Shown here: piece by piece, positions 61,601 to 64,000 of the stretch
Numbering within the stretch: the first letter of the stretch is position 1
How the letters are laid out: each line of letters begins with the position of its first letter
Origin: Planctomycetaceae bacterium
GTDB taxonomy: Bacteria > Planctomycetota > Planctomycetia > Pirellulales > Pirellulaceae
NCBI GenBank assembly: GCA_020638975.1
Contig: JACKHN010000032.1
Span: forward strand, 9,746 to 73,745
Length of the DNA stretch: 64,000 nt
Reading direction: 5' to 3'
Made by a program: the position numbers and the translations under genes
The notes under the pieces: model-generated
What the model saw: the letters and a program-made list of their open reading frames with translations, nothing else
Databases searched by the model: none
What the model was told of the DNA's origin: nothing

Positions 61601-64000
61601 GGTCCAGTGTACTGTCCGACCGCGATTGGCAACTGTGCCGAAGCAACCTGCTCGTCGCCGATCCCTTCCGACCCGCCATCCTGTATGGTGATCGTCAGAA
61701 CCACGGTCCCACAGGCTTCGGCAACGAAGACCGTTCCGTCCAGAGCAGCATTTGTGTCTGACAATGTTGCCTGAAAAGTCATTGTCTGGTCTGCCGTCCC
61801 ATCTCCGATGGTAAACGACAATCCAGAGGTCGAACCGAGTGTCAGCGAGCCAACATCCACGGCCAGTGTCACCGCATACAACGCGGCGTCGCTACCGTCG
61901 TCTGTAATAGCAATGGCATTTCCTGACGCTGTGACAAAGGACACGGCAACGCCCGCATCGGTACTCAATGGGTTGGGCAGAACAATTCGAGGAGCGTCGT
62001 TTACGGCAACCACGTTAACCCGAAATGTTGTCTCAACGAATTGACCTACGGTGTCTGTCGCACGCACGTTGACGTCCGCCTCGCCATTAGCATCTGCCGC
62101 GTAATTGAGAGTCAGCCAACCCGTTGATGGATCGATCAACACTGCCGAAAAGGGTTCAGTGTTCGTGATTCCGACAATGCTGTAACTCAACTCTGAATCA
62201 GTGTCGGTAACATCGCCGAAGGCCGGAAACAACGACAAAACAGTCGGCAGCGCATCCTCAAGCACTGTGACATTTGGAAGTCCGGTTGTGACGGGTATTG
62301 CATTGTTGACTGTGACATGAATCACCAGATCGGCAAACAATCCGCCGGCATCCGTGGCTCGAACCGTGATGTCGGCCGTGCCCTTCGCGTCCGGATTATA
62401 GTCGAGGACCAATGTCTGCTGGTCGTCGATCGCAAGTCCATCGAAGAGGCTGGAATCGGTATTCGCTACGATCGAATAGAAGAGTGTACGCGTTGGCTGC
62501 TCCAAGTCCCCAAAGTAACTCGGCAGATCAAGTAGCGAGTTCGCATCATGTGAAAATGCCGTGATTTCCAGCGCCTCCTGTGCGACAGGAGCCGTGTTCC
62601 CGTGAACCACGTAACGGATCAGATCAAAGGCACCGAATTCGTAATCAAGATCAGTACCATGCAGGTGCAAGGCGACAGCTGTATCATGCCAGAATAACAT
62701 CCCTTTCAACCCGGTATGACTGCTGCCAAAACGGTTGTCTTCGTTCTGCGTCCGAACTGTGCCTTCTATGCCGAAGGACGGATCCAGTGTGCCATCGGAA
62801 CGGAACTTCGCTAATACGAAGCCTCCATTGATGCCGTTGTTAGTCGCAACGACGTCGCCGATGGTTATGAGACTGCCATCAGGCAGCACAACAATTCGGT
62901 CTGCCGACCACGCTTCAAAGGCTACCGGACTGGAAACGGTGGCAATCCCGTCAACTCCGAACGTCGTATCGATCTGGCCGTTCAAATCAAAACGACCTAC
63001 AACCGCCGCCGGTTGATTGAAGGGACTGTTCCGCTCCGTTCCGCCAAAGTAGAGGTACCCCGATGGGTCGACAGCGATCGCGCTGAAGTAATAACGCGAA
63101 TCGTGTAAGTAGTGGTCGTTGTTCCCAAATCCCGTTGCGACGGTGCCATCCGCATCGATGGCAAAAATCGTTCCCGCGTTTGCGTAGAGGTACCGTCCAT
63201 CAGGCAAAAACTGGTGACTATAGAAGTTGGTGATGGGCACCGCTGCCGTGACGCGAATGCCGTTCGATCCGAACGTCAGGTCTACTGATCCATCGGATAC
63301 ATATCGTGCCATACTCGCTGATTGGCCAACCGTCCCAGAATTTCCGATCGCCAGGATGCGCCCATCGGATTCCAGACGGAGATCTTCGATGTGGTCGTTC
63401 TGGGCGGAAAGGTCTGTAACAACAAGCCCGCCATCTCCGAATGTAGTGTCAAGCGAGCCGTCAGCATTCAGGCGGATCAATCCAAAGTCTGCTGAGACAC
63501 TGTCTATCTGGTGAGTTCCGCCAACGATGATGCGGCCATCAGGCTGAATCTGTATCGCCCTGGCATGGACAAGGAGCGACGTGATAAACGCGCCGCCATC
63601 TCCAAAGCTCAGATCACGCTCGCCGTTCGGCATGAGTCGGATGATGGCCGATCCGAACTCCGTGTACGAGAAATTCTTGTGGCCAGAAATTACCAGCTTG
63701 CCATCCGGCTGGATTGCGAGCGCCTCGCCGTAGCTCACTCCGTCAACGAGAATCCCACTGTCTCCAAAGCCTAGATCAAGAGCACCTGATGCGGGCGGGA
63801 CAACGGTAACGGTGAACGATTCGGTATCGGTCAATTCGCCTGGAAATCCTCGGTGGCCAAGATCATTTGCAGAGACCGTGATAACAGCCTGTCCTTCATA
63901 TCCCAGCGGCGGTGAATAGCTCAGTCCCGATACTGCGGCATTCACATCAGCCAATGAGCCCTGAAAAATTATATGGCCTGTGCCATCACCTTCTACTAAC
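46621..64000 (-). CDS. Giant modular secreted protein with three delta-60 propellers, metalloprotease, SDGT repeats and dockerin, 5'-truncated
   Basis: One minus-strand frame stays open from the right edge (about 64000) to the stop at 46621: at least 5,792 codons with no internal stop. Its N-terminus, and any signal peptide, lie outside. A TTG at 63954 is not a real start, because the frame upstream continues the same repeat (GDGTGHIIFQGS). From N to C: cadherin-like repeats alternating with three blocks of seven delta-60 repeats, a PKD domain, a choice-of-anchor D-like domain, a zinc-metalloprotease-like domain, a PPC-like domain, three Ig-like repeats, 17 ELWKSDGT repeats, an SdrD-B-like domain, a propeller-like stretch, two cadherin-like repeats, eight more ELWKSDGT repeats, five near-identical Ig-like (MBG-type) repeats, a GEVED domain and a dockerin-type calcium segment. 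Secreted or surface-bound adhesin/protease; exact role unknown. Confidence 0.88.
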   Translation of the reverse strand, partial: LVEGDGTGHIIFQGSLADVNAAVSGLSYSPPLGYEGQAVITVSANDLGHRGFPGELTDTESFTVTVVPPASGALDLGFGDSGILVDGVSYGEALAIQPDGKLVISGHKNFSYTEFGSAIIRLMPNGERDLSFGDGGAFITSLLVHARAIQIQPDGRIIVGGTHQIDSVSADFGLIRLNADGSLDTTFGDGGLVVTDLSAQNDHIEDLRLESDGRILAIGNSGTVGQSASMARYVSDGSVDLTFGSNGIRVTAAVPITNFYSHQFLPDGRYLYANAGTIFAIDADGTVATGFGNNDHYLHDSRYYFSAIAVDPSGYLYFGGTERNSPFNQPAAVVGRFDLNGQIDTTFGVDGIATVSSPVAFEAWSADRIVVLPDGSLITIGDVVATNNGINGGFVLAKFRSDGTLDPSFGIEGTVRTQNEDNRFGSSHTGLKGMLFWHDTAVALHLHGTDLDYEFGAFDLIRYVVHGNTAPVAQEALEITAFSHDANSLLDLPSYFGDLEQPTRTLFYSIVANTDSSLFDGLAIDDQQTLVLDYNPDAKGTADITVRATDAGGLFADLVIHVTVNNAIPVTTGLPNVTVLEDALPTVLSLFPAFGDVTDTDSELSYSIVGITNTEPFSAVLIDPSTGWLTLNYAADANGEADVNVRATDTVGQFVETTFRVNVVAVNDAPRIVLPNPLSTDAGVAVSFVTASGNAIAITDDGSDAALYAVTLAVDVGSLTLGSTSGLSFTIGDGTADQTMTFQATLSDTNAALDGTVFVAEACGTVVLTITIQDGGSEGIGDEQVASAQLPIAVGQYTGPGTPDPTLGGGQGFVTTALTSRDDAVFGIVVQTDGKVVVAGRSDRGSSIDLALVRYNANGSLDPTFGTGGIVTTPVRAGDDTIRNITLDALGRIVVVGHGSSSAGEDDWDIVVVRYNADGSLDTTFSGDGKVVTKARDERDLARSVLVQPDGKILVIGGSEDSANNSTMDFAILRYNDDGTLDTSWSGDGKAYISFALPGSDNGYDLVLQPDGKVVVTGYVDTVAGGEVVDWRWAIARLNSNGTLDTSFGNGGKITPNFNSSDEKSYTVTLDSSGRILVGGYATFEGRTTFAVARFNANGSFDTSFGSGGKLIDLIGTGNARVTDLLLQPDGKILASGSAVFEGTRRQVLARYLPHGVRDTSFGSDGLAVGTLSSVFDETPAALLPDGRIIVGVSPNGTTNYDFGWARYLGDTPVAAPLTLVEDGPDHLLALRDVFGDHSATESLLAYSVRYISNPKIFSAVVLDPNNGTLTLNPAPDAWGTTTLVVSAMSAGGLCSEVTFDVTVLPVNDSPVVILPATQTTAEETPLLLSTAIGNAIRLTDVDAGAETVQVTLTAAHGTLTIPPAALVSFVAETTNAQSSISLQGSLRALNAALDGITYLPDVDFEGIDSVTVQLTDLGFTGGGALSDNQSLNVIVTGVNDAPRVHLPNSQITDNDLTLVFSTAAGNAVHVEDVDAGTGAIQVTLKANGGTLSLATLENVTLVNGTGGGDTSVSIEGTLSAINAALDGMLYTAANCGWGTLTVAVNDLGQSGEGGHLMDQKVLFVAASPTVGARLDPTFGSSGILKLMPDENSQVYSVAEQSDGKIIVAIGVVTSNYLTGHALVRLNADGSLDTSFGEGGIVDDLEMNRIASVLVLENDDIVVGGDVNSTGLYGQAVQRPAIVRLHSNGSLDTSFGIDGVATIPTAGNGTLYHFLVTADGRILTGGIQSQNVGNYGIPFYRFDYWLSRLLPTGELDQSFNETGFRLHAGNLEGLSVDSLGRILTWGGFYGQNYFPTGADYGTFTIVRYLEDGSVDPAYGNNGIARLLPTQETSHDFSDAHVLPDGALIAVTRSYGSTPPTAARFTEDGQLDSSFGEAGIARLPVSGSTGVSHFGSFVDTRGRIGFASSYFEVLQDFGTEFFRLHRNGTPDESFAPFGVFQTDLSPLSLDDQYIVGMFLDQSQSVVGYGWTYDRTTGKYDALVVRLDVQSACELTPATIRVSEPAAVVNLFEEFATPDTITALDFAIAFDDHPGLVTGFDIDRTNGAMQLHVAPNQQGTTRLTIRATSPDGVHLDRELLVTVLPPIGAPEAILAGPVSGTVGQSLAFQLFAEDDAEDTIRGFDYIVNWGDGTQAIPATEYSGLGLTVTHTYEAAGTYSVLLTATDFTGTTSSIASHVVEVVLDTPTQPEIDIRGNGVTIESGDITPTSVDFTDFGSVSTDGGTVRRQYRIENTGAGTLELTGTPLVTLSGPHGTDFTVSVQPSAIVTSGDSTTFEITFDPSATGVRTATVSIANTDTDEDSFTFNIQGVGTDTPTAFQLHSLLGASHTIYLDFDGHVTSGTDWNANYTGGQDFVTPAFDLDGDAATFSLDELDRIRDIWAQVAEDFMPFDVDVTTEEPGADALWKDSSDPNDQQWGIRVVIGGNGEWYSGSLLSGTTYIGSFNWSTDTPSFVFSDNMRGLSATYRDSRIANTISHEIGHSLGLLHDGTTGPQLHGLPPGEYYYGHATSMDPVGIDWNSIMGSQIGSPLTQWSRGEYSGATNVQDDLAIISTQNGFGYRSDDHGSSMATATAVQVSNPLNASAHGVIEQPADVDVFGFALGQATMVSLQARPAIESLTTSSGQVIYSNLDIEMTLLNLVGDVIGSSNPTNLLEASLTISLEAGVYYIRVDGVGKGDPGVDGYSDYGSLGAYSISVSSSGGELSSVLPDLQPPVVTAITRSTSSQTNTDIVIIDFSEDVAAVDISDFSLSRDGDILDMSGLTMSGGGAQWSIELASLGSVPGMYVLELSAAGSGIVDLAGNELIEDAAGSWRIDRAGTELTVNIVTLSLNSTFKQSTVTFQFSEDVTGFDASDLTVTGGTLSNFTVVDAQNYTAVFTADDGIETTGSVAVGDDYTNLSGIRGTAGSDTVAIDTLNPTVALNIVGGALNNGNRSSLVTFEFSEDVSGFDLNDVTAIEGTLSDFTVINAGSFTAVFTANVGVRATGTVLIGTEYTDLAGNRGLAGGDTVTIDTRDGNYPTLVKDINVQRNLGGASPNNFLEINGTTFFTAYAVTTGEELWKTDGTEAGTVLVKDIVGGPRGSSPQELTNVDGTLFFTIEAPYDRWELWKSDGTVAGTIRVIDTQFLDSGGLSTGHGLTNVDGTLYFIANDGLNGEEVWKSDGTGVGTAVLKDISPGFSGSYPSSLTSMNGSLYFAARDGVNGSELWKSDGTPSGTIVLKDIRSGASGSYPSYLTSAVGKLYFTANDGTTGQELWMTDGTDFGTVRVKDIRAGGGGSYPQQLTPLNDHVYFIANDGINGRELWKSDGTESGTAMIADIRAGSTSSYPSELTPINSVLFFTANDGVTGAEVWQTDGTTAGTSLVKDIRSGSNGSNPAQLTKFNGMLFFTANDGANGRELWKSDGTAAGTTLAKDIADGSSGSYPSSLATVNGSLFFQANDGIHGTELWRSDRTDAGTVLFKDLSNGNSGSHPNELVSLNAFSFFVASDGINGSELWKSDGTAAGTMLVKDIRSGSAGSYPQYLTSVNGTLFFRAYHEAHGWELWKSDGTETGTTLVKDIRVGSDGSGPRGLTEVNGTLYFTAFESLSGLELWRSDGTESGTFVVKDIAAGDGSAFPFNLTDVHGTLYFVAYDGSDGNDLWKSDGTETGTVMVKDILSGMSTPEHLTDVNGTLFFTLDDGIHGYELWKSDGTESGTVMVTDIQAGAGSSDPQSLTNVDGVLYFTTDDGINGRELWKSDGTETGTVLVKDILVGQYGSSPRDLTGANGTLFFVADDGIAGTELWRSDGTEDGTLLVKDIRAGIQSSDLIGLASVGGILYFRADDGIHGPELWRSDGTDGGTLLVDDIAIPGGSSPGNFTELNGVVIFTATTELFGQELFSLSLSASIRGIVWSDLDADGVRDDVEPKLAGVTVYADLNNNKQLDGNEPFAISQDDDPATEDADETGHYRLADIPSGTQVIRQITPDGYVQTLPETGLRAPIDPGFGADFQFTPWSRSLNGLAYSSVSQELFALSSDEIRVFTREGELLRLYSVNDSYEDLSVLPEAISLGGTNVPAGSLLASTRETFFALSPLDGSVIASVTASLTENFSISYDPNSNEILTHSLFGSDAVQRFDPFTGALTSSVVATEIEFGDVEFLAPTGGFISAKTASNNGYTVVTEFDASGSIIRTLDLTATFGIRPLSSQNRGGITGLAYDEVNDTLYLAGTDGLIYSVDGLFAADSTQGAWTVQLDASEVAEGIEFGNVPIIAPTDLHLSATSIAENQAIGTIVGTFLTDDNSPTDHHRYLLVAGEGDTDNSSFAISGDALVTEEMFDFEQRSTYTIRVRSTDSLGQHIEKSIQIFVNNVNEPPTALILDDSRVFEQQPVGTPVGRFTAEDPETFDFFPIPGFSPFQFSLVDGIGDDDNPSFAIEGDILKTNTVFDSETRTSYSIRVQVVDPEGAAYQQSYAIVVDPIRGVPPLLDINAHPQSAGSNPVELVDVNGILYFVANEGMHGIELWKSDGSPTGTVMVKDIHPGLASSGLRYLTNVAGTLLFQADDGVHGQELWKSDGTTEGTVLVKDIHAGGGSGSPYNLTNVGGLLFFTARDGANGYELWRSDGTADGTFIIKDINPGPGSSYPRYLTSVNGTVFFRANDGTHGFELWKSDGTTDGTVLVHDIVLGSDSGWVPQAQPVSGNGLLYFLADDGIHGTELWKSDGTPAGTTIVADVQTGPQSSFPSSLITVNETLFFSADDGVHGRELWKSDGTMLGTQLVLDLHAGTAPSLSFYGEFVRVNELLYFSATDGVAAYELWRSDGTESGTILVADISQGGGGSYPMFLTAAGDFVYFAADDGIHGFELWKSDGTAAGTTLLLDATEDAIGSSPYLITRSGNHIYFAATTEIYGTELYTAPKADPIITWTKPADITFGALLGASQLNASASVAGTFVYSPAAGTQLSASANQQLSVTFTPTDTLNYNNAIASVLIDVLKADPIITWNAPSDVTFGTPLSNTQLNATANVAGTFAYSRAVGTQLNAGADQQLSVTFTPTDTLNYNNAVASVLIDVLKVDPIITWNAPSDITFGTPLSNTQLNATANVAGTFAYSRAVGTELNAGADQQLSVTFTPTDTLNYNNAVASVLIDVLKADPIITWAKPADITFGALLGASQLNASASIAGTFVYSPAAGTQLNASANQQLSVTFTPTDTLNYNNAVASVLIDVLKADPVITWNAPSDITFGTPLSNTQLDATANVAGTFAYTPAVGTQLNAGADQQLSVTFTPADTLNYNNAVASVTIGVVRLFDYGDAPSALQSGFKSDYPVTITNDGARHSESLLFLGSLIDTETDGQVSDLAGQDGVEGDDGIGVDDEDGVRFVTTLVAQGGVASTSSVVVTASGAGKLDAWIDFNRDGDWLDAGEQILSSIQVAKGDNTLTFSVPAGATAGRTFARFRLSSTGGLAPTGVADDGEVEDYLVELVNGDVVSGVDVVIASIGAEPIELVTEGNQVILRRGGTELFRASQASLRTIDVAGTDGDDTLDIADVSLIVSGKLTGNFGSGTDVLRLTGGNQTLSLAQIVEANIHGLDLIDITGIGANSLTLGSADVRAISEITKTLRVQHNSDDTVTYVGKWAAGLPELVAGQFLHVLTLGDTSVRVVNSAPFHNPLVASDTDRDGRTSPLDALIIINQLNATGPQALSQPSSVVNLTNFYYVDINHDGAIAPIDVLVIINVLNASIGIAEHEYAASPLLPSSFPSLMVTMTSQETKTRVAFDIPIGFATQPPASMATRNQPPVLASWRNSLQVAPSRQDLDELIDAVDAFFAELGSMIE
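46900..47115 (-). other. Dockerin type I-like calcium-binding segment near the C-terminus
   Basis: Two EF-hand-like halves, DTDRDGRTSPLDALIIINQL and DINHDGAIAPIDVLVIINVL, spaced about 45 residues apart, as in dockerin type I domains of planctomycete surface proteins. A further 90 residues follow to the stop, ending in DAFFAELGSMIE. No membrane anchor or PEP-CTERM is seen. Confidence 0.75.
48206..49360 (-). repeat. Five 231-bp tandem repeats encoding MBG-type Ig-like domains
   Basis: Exact 231-bp (77-residue) periodicity: the sequence AACACGTC(g/a)ATCAGGAC recurs at 48437, 48668, 48899 and 49130. Each unit encodes DPIITW...TFGxxL...AGTFxYxxAxGTxL...QQLSVTFTPTDTLNYNNA. Two subtypes, one with KPADITFGALLGASQLNASA and one with APSDITFGTPLSNTQLNATA, alternate in the order A, B, B, A, B from N to C. 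The near identity at DNA level suggests recent unequal exchange or gene conversion. Confidence 0.9.
49365..50640 (-). repeat. ELWKSDGT repeat block 2, 8 copies
   Basis: Eight more units of the same kind as block 1 (for example IELWKSDGSPTG, QELWKSDGTTEG, FELWKSDGTAAG), ending in the degenerate GTELYTAPKA. Separated from block 1 by SdrD-B-like, propeller-like and cadherin-like parts, which suggests duplication of a segment within the gene. Confidence 0.8.
52400..54960 (-). repeat. ELWKSDGT repeat block 1, 17 copies
   Basis: Seventeen copies of a 43-50 residue unit with the core ELWKSDGTxxGTxLVKDI, followed by SGSYPxxLTxVNGTLFF and ANDGxxG. The last, incomplete copy ends in GQELFSLSLS. At DNA level the cores are visible as repeated ccatcgctcttcca stretches. 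Function unknown; probably a propeller-like or solenoid beta fold. Confidence 0.8.
56345..57045 (-). other. Zinc-metalloprotease-like domain of the giant protein
   Basis: The segment begins with HTIYLDFDGHVTSGTDWN and contains the metzincin zinc motif HEIGHSLGLLHD (codons 56580-56545), with His, His and His as probable zinc ligands and Glu as the base, followed downstream by WNSIMGS, a candidate Met-turn. DDLAIIS lies near the end. This looks like a matrixin-type (M10-like) catalytic domain as seen in other planctomycete surface proteins. A PPC-like domain (about 55905-56340) follows. Confidence 0.75.
58026..59291 (-). other. Delta-60 block 3: seven repeats, probable beta-propeller
   Basis: Seven further repeats (DPTFGSSG, DTSFGEGG, DTSFGIDG, DQSFNETG, DPAYGNNG, DSSFGEAG, DESFAPFG). 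This block is the most diverged of the three. It ends before an Ig/PKD-like region. Confidence 0.75.
60371..61620 (-). other. Delta-60 block 2: seven repeats, probable beta-propeller
   Basis: Again seven repeats (DPTLGGGQG, DPTFGTGG, DTTFSGDG, DTSWSGDG, DTSFGNGG, DTSFGSGG, DTSFGSDG), each followed by a QPDGK- or SSGRI-like strand. Flanked on both sides by cadherin-like repeats. Confidence 0.75.
62612..63790 (-). other. Delta-60 block 1: seven repeats, probable beta-propeller
   Basis: Seven successive repeats of about 55 residues, each with a (D)xxFG(x)xG loop and a QPDGK/LPDGR-like strand (for example IQPDGKLVISG, LNADGSLDTTFGDGG). The count of seven fits a closed seven-bladed propeller. Ends of the block are estimates. 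Confidence 0.75.

Noticed and set aside
63952..63954. TTG as a possible start of the giant gene
   Set aside because: The reading frame continues upstream to the edge and encodes more of the same repeat, so the real start is outside the window.

Overview
The window looks like a chromosomal segment from a planctomycete (Planctomycetota, probably near the Pirellulales). The signs are gene families typical of that phylum: two pairs of a DUF1501 protein with a PSCyt1/DUF1549/DUF1553 (PSD1) protein, an ECF sigma factor coupled to a serine/threonine kinase, a DUF3179 protein, a CocE/NonD hydrolase, an LptD-like outer-membrane protein, a DUF2760-Hsp70-Hsp70 cluster, and a giant secreted repeat protein with a dockerin-like end. 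The assignment is inferred from gene content; no rRNA or other phylogenetic marker is present. I saw no tRNA, rRNA, CRISPR array, insertion sequence or phage gene.

Layout. 1-2953: purL (cut by the left edge) and tyrA, minus strand, overlapping by 20 bp. 3182-5941: ECF sigma factor and membrane kinase with TPR-like repeats, plus strand. 5973-13820: a minus-strand series of a small secreted protein, a DUF4105 lipoprotein, the AAA ATPase RarA, a DUF3179 protein, a zinc-ribbon/terpene-cyclase-fold membrane protein and a glycine-zipper lipoprotein. 14069-16083: FKBP isomerase and a PQQ-type sugar dehydrogenase, plus strand. 16097-23931: minus-strand REC-GGDEF-CBS regulator, lidless Hsp70, an unknown protein, an S8-like protease and a beta-propeller glycosidase-like protein, with a possible 41-residue membrane protein on the plus strand. 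24068-30650: plus-strand SDR oxidoreductase, PSD1 protein, DUF1501 protein and CocE hydrolase. 30826-36010: minus-strand envelope genes (DgkA, LptD-like, GT39-like). 36559-41788: DUF2760, Hsp70 and Hsp70-DUF3731, plus strand, tightly coupled. 41838-46437: second DUF1501/PSD1 pair, minus strand. 46621 to beyond 64000: one minus-strand gene of at least 5,792 codons for a modular secreted protein.

Themes. Several genes build or decorate the cell envelope (LptD-like, DgkA, GT39-like, DUF4105, glycine zipper). Others are secreted degradative or surface proteins (PSD1/DUF1501, CocE, S8-like, beta-propeller, giant protein). Three Hsp70-family ATPases occur, two as tandem paralogues in a compact cluster with two domains of unknown function; this is the best candidate for an uncharacterised system. 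Intergenic gaps hold large palindromes. One family, with arms GTAGGGTCCGCT, occurs twice, and in one copy its two arms supply the stop codons of both flanking convergent genes.

Limits. Everything was read by eye. Family names rest on remembered motifs and architecture, not on database searches; domain borders are approximate.
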